Part shown: positions 1 to 11,574 of the stretch, in pieces
How positions within the stretch are numbered: the stretch's first letter is position 1
Layout of the letters: each line of letters starts with the position of its first letter
Assembly (NCBI GenBank): GCA_009760855.2
Contig: WPIO01000011.1
Location: forward strand, 8,772,501 to 8,836,500
Origin: Cristatella mucedo
Taxonomy: Eukaryota; Bryozoa; Phylactolaemata; Cristatellidae
DNA: 64,000 bases
Direction of reading: 5' to 3'
Position numbers and translations under genes: made by a program
The notes under the pieces: model-generated
Seen by the model: the letters and a program-made list of their open reading frames with translations, nothing else
The model's database searches: none
What the model was told of the DNA's origin: nothing

Positions 1-884
1 GTTACATTTCACTGTCTTCCAGTCCAGTCAGCAGGCGATGAGCTCGGCACACAACTTTGGACGACTAGTTGGAGTCGTGGGCAACTGTCAAAAGGGTTCC
101 GTCAGAAACTGTCGAGGCAGAGGCTACTAATAAAACTATACTGGTATAGTACTTCTGCTTATGAAGAAACAGAAATCTCTGAAAATACAGAAGGCTCGTT
201 AGACGACCACATCAGCTCCACAATCAAGTCTGCCTATTTTCAGCTACATAACATTGCTAAAATTCGAGCTTGTTTAGATAAGGATACCACGTCTAAGTTG
301 GTCCATGCATTTGCGACATCCCGTCTTGACTTCTGTAATAACTCACCAATTGCTGGCCTACCGGCATGTGCAATCAGGCGATTACAGCTGGTGCAAAACT
401 CCACAGATAGGCTTGTCTGTCGTGAGCGTTGCAGTTGCCACATCACAACACTTCTCGCCGACCTGCACTGGCTCCCTGTCAAGCAACGGATCGACTTCAA
501 GGTTTTGTCGCTCACTTTTAGGTCACTTCATTCTTTGGTTCCAGCCTATCTCTTAGATCTACTCCCCCACCAGGCCAAGCATCGTACCACCCGCTTTTTG
601 GAATCTAATTGCTTACCTATACCTCGTACAAACCTCAAATTCTTTGGAGACCGTGCATTTAGTTCGTGTGCTCCCAAAGCCTGGAACTCACTCCTGACTT
701 GCGTCACGACATCCCCTGACTTGACCACATTTAAAAAGAAGTTAACACGCACCTATTTAGGACAGCATTTAGTGGGTCCCTGTGATTCGTCCTTGATGTG
801 CTTATGCGTGCTAACACTGTTGCATGCAGCCACTAACCATACTTGCATGCTGACCCTGTGCATGTCACCCCTAACTATGTTATA

Positions 885-1028
885 AAAATATAATTCATTT
901 ATATAGCGCCCCAAGAGAACTTAATCTCTATTCAGGTGCTTCACATATGTCTCGGGGCTCGAGCCCTCGACCTCAGCCAGACCTTGGTCGGAGCAAGCAC
1001 CTTGACCGCTAGACCAAACCAGCTCGGC
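885..1028 (-). mobile_element. SINE A copy (short subfamily) inside a LINE-1 3' UTR
   Basis: Read on the minus strand it has a tRNA-like head (A-box region GGTCTAGCGG, B-box region GGGCTCGAGCC), then the shared tail with TTAAGTTCTCTTGGGGCGCT and an AT-rich end. It interrupts the LINE-1 3' UTR, whose uninterrupted form is seen at 48255-48490. Confidence 0.9.
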
Positions 1029-1145
1029 ATTATTCATGTTGCCTATCAAGCATGATACCACTCACCATTCGATCGTGTTTCCTTTGCAGCAAATGTAAAG
1101 CACCTAGAAAGAGATTGAGTTCTCTGTGGGTGATTTATCAATTGC

Positions 1146-1177
1146 ATTATTATTATTATTATTATTATTACTATTAT
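1146..1177. repeat. (ATT)n microsatellite at LINE-1 3' terminus
   Basis: ATT units follow the LINE-1 tail directly. The same arrangement recurs at 5456, 18240, 48471, 61327 and, as AAT on the minus strand, at 28290, 30081 and 45907. Confidence 0.95.
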
Positions 1178-1179
1178 CC

Positions 1180-1920
1180 AGGTGCATGGACTTATCTTAT
1201 CTGCAGGATTTTCTAGGCGTTTATTAGGCAAGAAATTATGCTTGCAAAAATTTCCATTCCGTGTTACTTTCCACTTTCCTATATTTTATTAGTAAATTGC
1301 CTATATTTTATTAGTAAACCTTTCCAGTGCAGAGGCTTCTGAATATTGGACACAGCCCTGACACAAACTTTGTGTCCTTGAATGTCCATCTGGCATGCCA
1401 CCCATAGAATACACCAACCATGTAATGAGGCCATGCCTACTTCATCAGCATCTTTCATTGGTATTGCTCACTTATAGTGCTGACAAAATAAGGAAAGCCT
1501 TGGAGCAGTAATAAATATCTTGCATACACTTACAAATATTAGCTAAATCTTAACCTGCCCTAAAGCCGAGAACAGTTCTGCAATCACGGCGACCAACGTA
1601 TAGTTCACCGGGCATTTCAGACAGTGCGGTTTTTAAGAATTATGTGTCTCCAATATCTCCAAAACGCTTTCAAAACAGCACCACGATATTTTTCTTAATA
1701 TCTTGCTAACGGCCTCATGATCTCTCACGGACGAGCGTATAGGTAAACCACTACATTGCACCCAAAAGCCTATTCAATAGTTAGAATAACAAGATAGGAC
1801 CCACATTACGTGCTTCATACGGCAAAAATTTGTTTCCGTCCTTTTTGTTTTCGGCAGCAGCCGCGCTTTCCAAAAATCTATCATCTTCTTAAATACTACA
1901 GTCAATCATTACCATAAAGA
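1180..1920. other. No gene seen; one 19-bp direct duplication
   Basis: AT-leaning sequence without a convincing frame. The 19-mer at 1278-1296 is repeated exactly at 1300-1318. Confidence 0.6.
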
Positions 1921-1924
1921 TTGT

Positions 1925-3105
1925 GCACGGATGTCATTGCCAAGCACAATCTTGGCTTACATTTCTATACCGATGAAAGCCCAGCTCTACCTATCCTCCG
2001 ACCATATTAAGTGTTGCTACTCGTCAGAGTCACTTCATTTCCTTGCTTCCTACATGCCGGCATTAGCGTTTAGATGGCTACTCACTTCCTAAAGTTTGAC
2101 GATGATAAGACCAACCTAATGGTTATGGGGAAATCTAATGTCGACCGAAAGTTTGAAGACCTAAGCCTTCGGATAGTTTCAGCATTCGGCTTCAGCTTTC
2201 GGATACTAACGTCTGTCCGTACACTAGGATCACTACTCCTAAACGACGTGCCATTAGAGTGAACATATTTTCTCCATGGTCAAGTCGGCCTACTTCAGCT
2301 ACGGAACTTGGCCAAAATCACAGCCTGTTTAGACAAGAGTACAACCAAATTAGTTCACGAAATTGTTTACATCGCGTCTAGATTGCTGCAATTCCCTTTA
2401 TTCAGGAGTTCCATCTAGTGCCCTTGATCTGCAGCAGCTGAAGCAAAACTAAGTGGCTCCTCTGATCTCTCGTCGGCAGCATAGCTGCCACATCACACCA
2501 CTTCTGTCTGAACTTCACTGACTCCCTTTCTTAGCATCGAATCGACTTCGAGATTATCTTTCTGGGTTAGCGGTTGCTTCACTTGCTTGCACCAGACTAC
2601 CTGCACGACGTCCACGCTTCTCCAGTGTGTTCTTGTACTATCCACTCCTCAACATCTACTCAACTACCATTCCTAGCAAATGTTTTTGATCGAGCCTTCA
2701 GCTCGGACTAACCAAAAATCTAGAACTTGCTAACGGCTTTGGTAGCCATCTGGAATGACCTTGCATCCTTAAGCCTCAGCTGAAGATGTATCTGTCCTTC
2801 CCTTGTCACCTTTCCCTTTGCCCCACTGAACTTTTTGTCTTTTTTTGCCCCGGTATGCCTTGAGTGCTTACCAGTGCATGATTAATGCGCATGCTACTAG
2901 CCGGAAGTTTTATTAACTGGCTGCCTCGAATGTGCTCATCCTTGCTTTAGCATGCTGGCCTCAGCATGATACTTGTTTGCTTTTGCATGCTTGATACCGT
3001 CCATACTAAGCCTGGGCTGTTGATTACCTTGCAGCAAGCGGTAAAGCATCTGGATAGAGATTTAGTTCTCTTTTGGCGCTTTACAAATGATTTGTTATTA
3101 TGATT
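1925..3105 (+). mobile_element. LINE-1 copy, heavily decayed
   Basis: Begins in the RT motif C region (remnant of the YADD box near 1960, degraded to YTDE), continues through FDDDKTNLMVMGK at about 2090, and ends in a degenerate tail at 3020-3105. Several frameshifts and stops are present. It aligns with the better copy at 17190-18260. Confidence 0.8.
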
Positions 3106-3142
3106 ATAGTTTGGCCTTGTTTGTAAGGTGGTCACTTTTAAC

Positions 3143-3270
3143 AACAGAGGTCACAGTGAATGCATTTGATGACCCAGGTCGTGGGCTCGAGCCACGTGGC
3201 CTATTTGAAGCAACTGAATAGAGATTCAGTTCATGTAGGGTGCTATACAAATTAATTATATATATTAATT
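3143..3270 (+). mobile_element. SINE A fragment (long subfamily)
   Basis: Lacks the A-box end. It retains the TGAATGCATTTGATGAC spacer typical of the longer subfamily, the B box (GGGCTCGAGCC) and the tail ending in GGGTGCTATACAAATTAATT. Confidence 0.8.
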
Positions 3271-3274
3271 TTTA

Positions 3275-4960
3275 TTTTTATGTATCATTACTTTTAAACA
3301 AACAGGAAAGTGGCATGTGCTCCCTAGGCCGATCAGGCCCGGTCAGAATCCTAACACAACCATTTCAAAAGCAAGTCTCAGGGGCCAGAGCCAGCTAATG
3401 TAATGCACATTGTGAGCCCAGAGTGGCCGATTCGCAAAAAAACTTTGTATTCGACTGCACTTTGTATTCGAATGCACTGCCGAAACAATCATGCTCTCAA
3501 TCTTGCAACCATGTACTACATCAGCAGGTTGATCACTTGAAAGCAGTAGCACTTCAGTAGTATTCTATGTGTCCTGCAACATGCTACCATCCGGGCTGAC
3601 ACGACACCTAAATGCTACAGTGTGCTGCAGCATTGTATGAGAGTAAAAATGTCTTCTGCCACCATCTTGGGAGCCTAGGTCAAGAGAATAACCACAGCAT
3701 GATGCTTGCATCTAGACTTCATGCTCTGATTGTGATTAGGCACCAGAGCGGCTGCAGAGAGCTTACTAAAAAAAAGATAGGGCTTTCGTGAGGCAAGCAG
3801 AGCCTGCTGGCTACAGTGGCAGCCGGATGCAGGCAAACTCAGGAGACCGAGACCCTGCAGCAAGCCAGCCTAACAATAAAAACCAAGGCAGCCGGCCAGG
3901 CAGAGAATTTGCCCGGATCCAATAAAGCATCTCTTGAGCATAATTACTTAAAGGTCACGTGTCTCTGCCGAAGGCTGAATTGCCTTGCCCAAGTGCACTG
4001 GCAGAAATAGCATCAGCATCGATCAAGATGGGCCAGAAGAGTAGCCAGTCTGAGGACTTGACCAGCACCAGCTGGGGACTTGACCTAAGAAGTCTCCTAA
4101 GAGCAAACTTAAATGGGGCTTGGCGTGACCCGGGGGTCAGCGAAGTTGTGGGTATTTGCAGATGAGAGCACCGTTTGATGTCACTGCCTTCAAGTACGGG
4201 GATGCTAAGCAATCGAGTTATTCTTATTAGTATTATTATTCTTATCCTATTAGTCGACATCAGGCACAGCCCAATTGCAACAGCCTTCAGTTTAACCCCC
4301 CCCCCCCGAATTAGTAGAAGCACAAGGCAGACCCTTTCGAAGTCAGCTACACTCACACAGATGCGAAGGCAAGGTCTGAGGTCATGACTGCATACTTGGC
4401 AGGGAAAGGGTTGGTCAATTAGAACAGCTGATAAGTCAAGAGCATCACGGCCATAACCTCTCAATCTTGTGAGTCAGAGATAGCACCATTCGTCGGCAGA
4501 CCTGAGGAGGAGAAACAGTGGCTGGCTTCAGATTACAGGCATAAATAAGCCGTTCTGACAAGTATCAGTTCCGAGATAAGCATGGCGGCTGGCAGCACAA
4601 GCCCTAAGGATGGAGAGCCGTGTTCGAGTGCACTGCCGGGAGCCCTGCCAGCCGGAAGCCCCTCATTGTATCCATTTCGGAGGGATCTCCTATTCACCGT
4701 AGCAACGCCTGGCTGGCACAGCTTGGAACCCCGAGCTCAGGTCATATTAGGTTCTGGCAATCCCAAAAAAGTAGCAAGACTACCTATAAAAGTCAGAAAT
4801 AAGTCTCATTCCCAAAACGTACCACCCTTAACGTACCTACCTACATTCAAGTGGCCTTGATTAACATGAGCATCCTGGGGGCAGGAATACCAAATGATAA
4901 CTACTAATTAAAGCAAGAAATTCCGTCACGCCGCAAGATGCCACACTTGCCCCACGTGCC
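3275..4960. other. No gene or repeat recognised
   Basis: Open frames here (for example minus 3955-4464, plus 4582-4860) lack splice support and protein-like composition. A short poly-C run lies at 4298-4307. Confidence 0.5.
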
Positions 4961-5184
4961 AAGATGGCGCACTTCCGTCAACCAACTAGATGGCACAGCG
5001 TTGTCTTCCATGACAGAACTACTAGGACTCAGCGAAGCGAGTCCACGGGCTGCAGTGAGCTGCTCGTAGTCAACATCTATGCCAATCAAAATCTACCGAA
5101 TCGATGCCAGCAGAAGAATATTGATGCATTCGTTGATGAGTTCCTACTTGTCAGGTAAGTCTTTCACTGCCTGCTTGTGTCGCC

Positions 5185-5454
5185 ATAAAAATCTCACGAC
5201 CATTATTGATGATAGCACTTACATAACGATGTCACCTGACTTGACATTTAAAAGAAAGCTAAAAACCTCATCTGTTCACGACATCATTTGCTCTGTCCAT
5301 GGGAATTGTCCTTAATATGTGCATGCTAAATTGTGTATGCTTTATCAGCTATTAGTTGATATCCTGCTTCCTTTGCAGAATATGTAAAAAATGCATACAC
5401 ACATAGATTTAGTTCTCTTGGGAAATATATAACTGTATGTTTATGAGTCATCAA

Positions 5455-5490
<36 letters not shown>
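5185..5490 (+). mobile_element. LINE-1 3' end, decayed
   Basis: Retains SPDLTFKRKLKT near 5230, the end of the RT protein, then a divergent 3' UTR and tail (TTTAGTTCTCTTGGG) and an ATT microsatellite at 5456-5490. Confidence 0.75.
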
Positions 5491-5493
<3 letters not shown>

Positions 5494-5589
5494 ATTGCAA
5501 TCGCCTGAGATGGCTATGGGTGGCATGTCATTTACTAGGGTGAGCTGAATCGCCAATACTTTGCTTTTCTTTGCCCTCTTTCTCTGCCC

Positions 5590-5890
5590 ATGTTTGCATT
5601 GTATAAGCAACTAGATTGTCTGTATGCATTGAATCTAGAGAACCAACGGCGTGCCCTGCAGGTGCACGAGCCTGAACTGAACCTGGTGTCACACTACGAC
5701 AACTTGCAGTCACTCTACTGTGCTGGCGCTGCCGATGGCTGGATTCACTGATGCCACTGCTGACCCGGTCCCGTCAAGGTATCAGCCCGTGAAGTTCGAG
5801 GCCGCAGCCGTCCGGGAGGCAGGCCCACCATGGCTGTTCATCCCCTCCACTGGCTGCAGCCTTTGCAGCAGCAGCAGCAGCGTCCTTTGA
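5590..5890 (+). other. Two overlapping open frames, possible exon or frameshifted exon
   Basis: From ATG 5590 a 53-codon frame runs to TGA 5751 and includes the helical-looking stretch NLENQRRALQVHEPELNLV. A second frame starts at ATG 5735 and continues about 50 codons (PVKFEAAAVREAGPPWLFIP) to a stop near 5888. The first is preceded by a long pyrimidine tract. The family is not recognised. A one-base shift would fuse the frames, but chance cannot be excluded. Confidence 0.2.
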
Positions 5891-6027
5891 GCTGACCTGG
5901 TCACTGGTTTTTTTAAGACGTGCTCTACACCAACCGCCACATCTCGCTGACATTTAAAGCTGCTCCGGGGCAAATTACACTCAAGCAGCCAAGCTTACGC
6001 TGGAATTACCTTTAGAATAATAAGCGA

Positions 6028-6185
6028 CGCCGAGCTGGTTTGGTTTGGTCTAGCGGTTAAGGTGCTCGCCCCGACTAAGGTCTGACTGAGGTCGTGGGCT
6101 CGAGCTCCGAGGCATAAGTGAAGCGCCTGAATAGAGATTAAGTTCTCTTGGGGTGCTATATAAATGAATTGTTAAATTATTATTA
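6028..6185 (+). mobile_element. SINE A, full length (short subfamily)
   Basis: Reference copy: head GCCGAGCTGGTTTGG, A-box region TGGTCTAGCGG, B-box region GGGCTCGAGCT, then the tail. The stem GCGCC (6123-6127) pairs with GGTGC (6152-6156), with inner AGAGA (6133-6137) opposite TCTCT (6144-6148), followed by AT-rich sequence. Confidence 0.93.
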
Positions 6186-6189
6186 CCGT

Positions 6190-7324
6190 CGAAGCACTGT
6201 GGAGGCTAGACTTTAAAGACAGCTTTCCACAGCAGATTGGCTAATCACTGGCTGGTACAAACATGGCCGGGATATCGGCGGCCGGCTATTTTAAGTAACT
6301 CCCTGGGCCCCACCACCCCCCCCCCGGCACTTTTCTGCTCTCGATCGCATAATCATTGAGGCAGGCGACATATGTCAGCACTGAGCTGTCGTTTGATTAC
6401 ATTAACATCGGCACTGCCCGTCGGGCTGCTAATTTTTTCACTTTAATTGCCCAGCTGTCCGTACAATTCAGCAAATCAGACAGCCTCTTCTTTCTTCTCC
6501 AGCGACACCTCGAACAAAACACTGCTTGCTGATCTTCAGTCGTCTGACCGAGAAGTGGGTCGATTCAGACTTCGAATTGCTATATCCCACTGAGCGCTTC
6601 ACCGACCGAGCCGATGAGATGTCACTTTTGGGTCACACACTTGGGCCAGAGGGCATCAGGTGGCGGCTCCTTTGGCGGCAAATGCTGCAGAGCACGACCA
6701 GCCACTCGGCAAGACATCGTTTCACACCACTGGCAACTAGTAATGCCATGCAAGACCCCTCCCCTCATGCCATGCCAGGACACAGATATTTAGTAGGGCT
6801 GAGGCAGGCAAGTCAACTTCGGTGCTGCTCATGATGGATGGCTGAGATTATTCAAGCTATGCAAGCAGCAGCTGGCAGTGGCATCTGACTCGATAGAGAC
6901 AGCCTCAATCTGAGCACTCTCACAAAATGATAGCAACAAGAATCCTGGAAGCTGTCCTATGGGAACCAGTGGTCAATACGGTCGTGTTAATTCTACGCCA
7001 CCACGATTAGCCAAGGATTAAGCCACGGAGGCGGCCAGACCTCGACCTGCCTGGTGTGCCCCTTCAAGACGGTCCCTCACTTCCCTCTGCTAATACCTAT
7101 AGCTTTCCCACTTTCTCACCGCCTGCAGGTAGGGCTGCTGCTGGAGCTTGGACTAAGCCCTTGGAGCACCAGCAAGCATAAGCCCGAAGCCAGGTGGCTG
7201 TAAATGATAAATGTAAATGGTAAATTGGCAGGTGAGGCATACATTAAAGCTTCGGCAGTACATGCTGCTTCCTGCCCACTCTGAGGCACCCTAGGTCTCT
7301 CTCTCTCACTTTGCCTTGCTCTGG
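6190..7324. other. No gene named; open frame after a strong acceptor-like site
   Basis: CTTCTTTCTTCTCCAG ends at 6502 and is followed by a frame open to 6834. No donor or family match was found. Poly-C occurs at 6315-6325. Confidence 0.3.
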
Positions 7325-7425
7325 TCTTTCAATGATTGTAATAATAATGATAATAATATAATACATTTGTATAGCACCCTCAGAGAACTTAACTCTTTCT
7401 ACGAACTTTACATTTGCTGCGTAGG
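7325..7425 (-). mobile_element. LINE-1 3' tail only
   Basis: Severely 5'-truncated insertion: AAT repeat, then the complement of the shared tail (GCACCCTCAGAGAACTTAAC) and GCAGCAAATG. Confidence 0.8.
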
Positions 7426-8334
7426 CTTATCACTTGGCGGCAGCCAGCAGCAGGAGGAAGCAGCCAGCAGGAAGGAGGCAGCAGCTGCTGCCTCTCATAC
7501 CTGTCACAATCAAAACCTCATGCTGCTGTTTGCTTCAGCACTTTCATACTCCTCCGAGGTATTCTCCACATGTATTCCGGTTTGGCCACCCAGTTGCTCA
7601 GACCAGTTGCTTTGCTTATCATCGACGGTGAGTGTTTTAGCAAGAGTAGCAGCATCGGCTGGAAATCTCCAGCTACCATCTATCCCGACACCAATCTGCC
7701 TTTAGTCTATTGCCTCTGACTGCTGGCTGCTACCTGCTTCCGGCTGAGCTAATCACCGTTGAGGAAGGAGCAAGAGCAAACACACCTTCAGGTTCACGCT
7801 AGGCTATCGCCGTGGATCATTGCCACCACCCCATGCATTCTACACCATACAAGCATACCGTCCCTGCCAGAAAACTAGGCAGGATTAAGCTAACATGTAG
7901 ACCTTGACCTTGCCTGAAGCAAACCAATCATAGGACGGCCGAAGAAGCCTGTCAGAAGGCTTGTCACCTGACACGCTCCCTCTGAGTAGTTAGCTGCCAG
8001 GGCCCAGCCCCGGCCCCGAGCCCTCAGGCCCCCTCCTAATGCCGACGAAGGAGTAAGGGGCCGAGGACTACTGGCCTTGGTGCTGCCTTGGTGCGATAGG
8101 CCGTTCCTCTGCGAGAGCAGAGCAGAGAGCACTGAGAGAAAGTCCGACCGACGCATTTTCCTTCTCCTCAAACTGCTCTCATGCTTCTAGCTGGCTTGCT
8201 AATCGAACGCTCGCACAGTGGTGAGTGGCTGGCAGCAATGGAGCCAAGGGTTTGCATCGAACGATGCCGCAATAATCCACGTGTGCTAGTCGCTGTTCAC
8301 TGCTCTGCCCACCGACCGTATTCGTATCGTCATT

Positions 8335-8500
8335 CGTCATCTGTAGCTCCACAAAGCCACAGAGATTGAGTGGTCGTTTTACATTGGAGAGCTTTCTGTA
8401 TGCGCATTCGAAGCCTTTCGGTGCGCATCGGATAACCAATCGGATAGCCAACAGACTTTATCTCGCATGCAACGAAGAGGAGCAGGAGATGAGTCTGGAG
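8335..8500 (-). mobile_element. LINE-2 3' UTR fragment
   Basis: Matches the 3' UTR of the second LINE family (compare 39680-39905 and 60428-60600). Shared blocks are GTTGCATGCGAGATAAAGTC and TGTGGCTTTGTGGAGCTACA on the minus strand. It has an internal extra segment relative to the other copies. Confidence 0.7.
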
Positions 8501-8556
8501 GAGGAGGAGGAGGAGCAGAAAGAGAGAGAGAGAGAGAGATAGATATATATATATAG
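8500..8556. repeat. Compound GGA/GA/TA microsatellite
   Basis: GGAGGAGGA units, then GA repeats, then TATATA in direct succession. Confidence 0.9.
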
Positions 8557-8559
8557 GGC

Positions 8560-11489
8560 AGTCGAGTGGGGCAGTGAGCAGCAGCCAGCGCAGGACGGCC
8601 AACGACAGGATGGGCCGGAGCACAGACTGAAAGCTGAGGTGGCAAGTGGAAGGCATGCCTGGATGCGCAAGTCTTGACAGCAATCAGCAAAGCTATTGAA
8701 CAGCAGCCGACGTCAAATGCTACTACTACGAGAGAGGCGGCGACCCGGCGGCGTGTCAATAAATATTTTGGCATCAGCACAACAGGTTTGTACTGGCGCG
8801 TGTGAGAACCTCGCGAAAGCTGCAGGTGCTCGGTCAAAAAGTGCCGCCACGCAGCAGGCAGAGCTCGGCCCCAAAATAGCCGTGCTCGGATCATTCTGAG
8901 GAGAGGAGGACCAGATGGCGCAAAACCTGGCAAAAGTGTGAGATGCCACAGCACAGCCTGCCGCCGACGAACAGCTTCATTAGGAAGACGATGGCGAACG
9001 CCTGGCGCCACCCAGTTGACTAAAGTTGATAGAAATAATGTCGGTGCCAATAATAGCAATCTCGAGCCAAGTATTCGCTGCATGCTGCGCTAACTTGGGG
9101 GAAGGGGGAATGCGATCCACCAAAGGCCCGTGCCCAGAATGCAGTCTCTGTAGAGATGACTGCCACGACGTAAGGAAAGCTAAGGTAGGTGTACCTATGT
9201 GTACCGGTAGTCGAATGTCGGTTGCCCTATCCAGCTAGCAGGCGGCCAGAGGCTGGAAGCTAGCATGACTTAGCAGTGGCTGCGGGTGAGAGAGAGGGGG
9301 GAGCAGCACCAGAAGTGATCAACACTTCATGCAGGTGGCACAGCACGGAGGGCTGGAAGCAGCGTATGCAATTCTGAGATATTCAGTTGTAGGGGCAGCC
9401 GACTCCAACTTAAAAACCGCAATAACTATCTGGCCTACTTGGTGAAGGCACGGGGTGCATTATCGATTTGGCCATTATCAGAAAAATGGCTAGGCTAGAC
9501 AGTCTCACTCAACATGGGCTCACTGTGGCTGAGCAGTCACGAGTGACCGGTTGGGTACTGCACATACAGCAAACCTTCTAGGTGCTAAATCAAAGCCGAT
9601 CAAATGCTCGAACCGACATTTCAGAGCTGCCTTGGCCATCGGACGAGTAATCGACATGAACTATCTAAGCACCGTGCCCCCCCGACTAAAACAGTTGATA
9701 GATTCCCTGCTTGCTGTAATCGGCATGACGAGATTCGTGGTCTAGTATTGGGGTCTACTATTTACCTTAACATTTTCTCGTGTCTAGTGTTTACATGCAC
9801 CTACAATTGAGTGGTTAAAAGAAATACGTGACCTATGCATGCAATACGGCAGATTACAGCATGGCATTTTTGCACAGTGGTGCAAACACTTTTAACGAAA
9901 CTAGTAAAGCCTCCATTCCCTATGACTGTGACCGGCGACTTGTCGGCCATCATTTCCTATTAATGAGGGAGTTTGTGGAGGTTAACAATGGCTCATCCAC
10001 AACAGCCAGCCTACTGCTCATACAACACAGGCCACGACGGTGGCCTCTGTTTGATGCACAGCGCTGTAGAGCTACGGCTATATGTGGGTGGGGGTACAAT
10101 GTAGTACTGGTGTGGGTGGGGGCACAATCTAGTACTGGTGTAGGTGGCAGCAGCAGTCGCTAGCGATTTGAGGCTTAAAAAAATAACCGTGGCTATTAGA
10201 AACGACGGCACCTCTTTAATGCATTTGTCGGTGAACGTCACTTAGTGATGGCTAATCATTCGGTGGCAAGAACGAATCTACACCCAAGCTGTACGAAAAG
10301 GTGCAGCAAGTCTGCATCTGCAGACCAATCTTCGGCAGCTGCAATCGGGCTGGTCTCGCAAAGCTCAGTACTTGCCGATTCCTATGACTGAGCCCCCTCC
10401 CTTCTTTCTCAAGCCCGAACAGCAGATGAGTTGTGAGTGAGCAGGACAGTTTCAAATGACTTGAGCAGCCAACGGACAGAAATTGCTCAAATCGGGTGTC
10501 TATTAGTGAGCTAGCTAAATTCAGCTTACATCAGACTGCAAGCCGGCCGTGTGCTTGTTCGCGTTGGTCACAGCAGGACTGGATGCTCCCTCACTGCATC
10601 CATCACCGAGACCATTGACCGCTGCATGACAACGAGAGCTCAACAGTGAACCAATGTCAGCCCAAGCTACCCTGAAGCACAGCGAATTCCTTACTAACCG
10701 CCGGGGGGGGGGTGGTGGCACGGCAAATTTAGGGCAGGAAAACTTGCCCAGCTCATGCCAGCCTGACAGTGAAACTGTGCTCTTGGAGCTATTCAAGGTC
10801 CACGTGGTCAGAGCATGGTCTGTCGGCCAGAGCGACAGCACCACGCAGTCGGCACATGAAAGGAAGTTTGATAATATTTATCACCTTGTCGTCACATGCA
10901 GCCTCGCATGCTATCTCCCCTCACCTTCCCTCACCGTAGCCGCGAGCCGGCGCAAGCATCACTGACAGCAGCGATTCGGGCTCCAATTCGGTAGCAGACG
11001 ATGCATCAATCTGCCGTTGAAAGAGCACGCAAACATTCGACGGTACAACGAACAACACTAGCAGCACGCTTTTCTTCTGCCAGCGGTCGGGGAAAGAGGG
11101 CGACATTTGAGCTTAATTTCCAACCGCGAAAGCATTCGCGAAAACTCGACCGCCGCGAGAGGACGCCACGGGGCCAGACGCTGGCCGCCAAACCTGGTGC
11201 AAGCAGGAGTCAGCTGCGCCGTCGACGCTCGCCAAGTCAGCGTAAGCTGTAAATCCATCAGAACCAGTCTTGTGCTGCTGAGATGCCGCAGCCCTCGGAC
11301 TCAGCCACGCTATCTTCTTTCCTTCCATGTCTGAAAAAGTGGACCGCGGCACGTGGCGATCCAATCCGCCGCCTCGCACAGGCGACACGCCGCGTTTAGT
11401 CTAGCCGAGGTCTGGAGTCGTGACCGCTTGCCAGACTGTGCGGCTCGGCTTACCAGCCTCGAATCCGCAGGATTGGGCGACCTCCGTGC
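8560..11489. other. No gene seen; contains a 28-bp tandem pair
   Basis: No frame here has supporting splice signals. At 10084-10140 a 28-base unit (GTGGGTGGGGGTACAATGTA...) occurs twice with a few mismatches. Confidence 0.5.
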
Positions 11490-11496
11490 ACAGAGA

Positions 11497-11571
<75 letters not shown>
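11490..11571. repeat. (GA)n microsatellite
   Basis: About 80 bases of almost pure GA dinucleotide. Confidence 0.97.

Positions 11572-11574
<3 letters not shown>

Larger units (their letters stand above)
199..1178 (+). mobile_element. LINE-1 copy, 3' half with 3' UTR, split by a SINE
   Basis: CR1/L2-type non-LTR retrotransposon encoding the end of reverse transcriptase. The frame is open without a stop from base 1 to 885, but similarity to the other copies begins only near 199. Family landmarks are DFCNN at about 330, LHWLPV at about 465, FGDRAFSS at about 640 and AWNSL at about 680. The 3' UTR resumes at 1029 after a minus-strand SINE and ends in the conserved tail plus an ATT repeat. It is 5' truncated. 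Sequence before 199 matches nothing else here. Confidence 0.9.

Noticed and set aside
3955-4464. 169-codon minus-strand frame
   Set aside because: Contains a poly-C stretch and low-complexity Ile/Leu codons from an ATT-rich segment; no splice signals.
8379-9083. 234-codon minus-strand open frame
   Set aside because: Runs through GA/GGA repeats and LINE-2 sequence, overlaps other long frames, and has no splice or family support.
11001-11388. Overlapping Arg-rich frames on both strands
   Set aside because: Mutually overlapping, GC-driven, no splice sites in phase.
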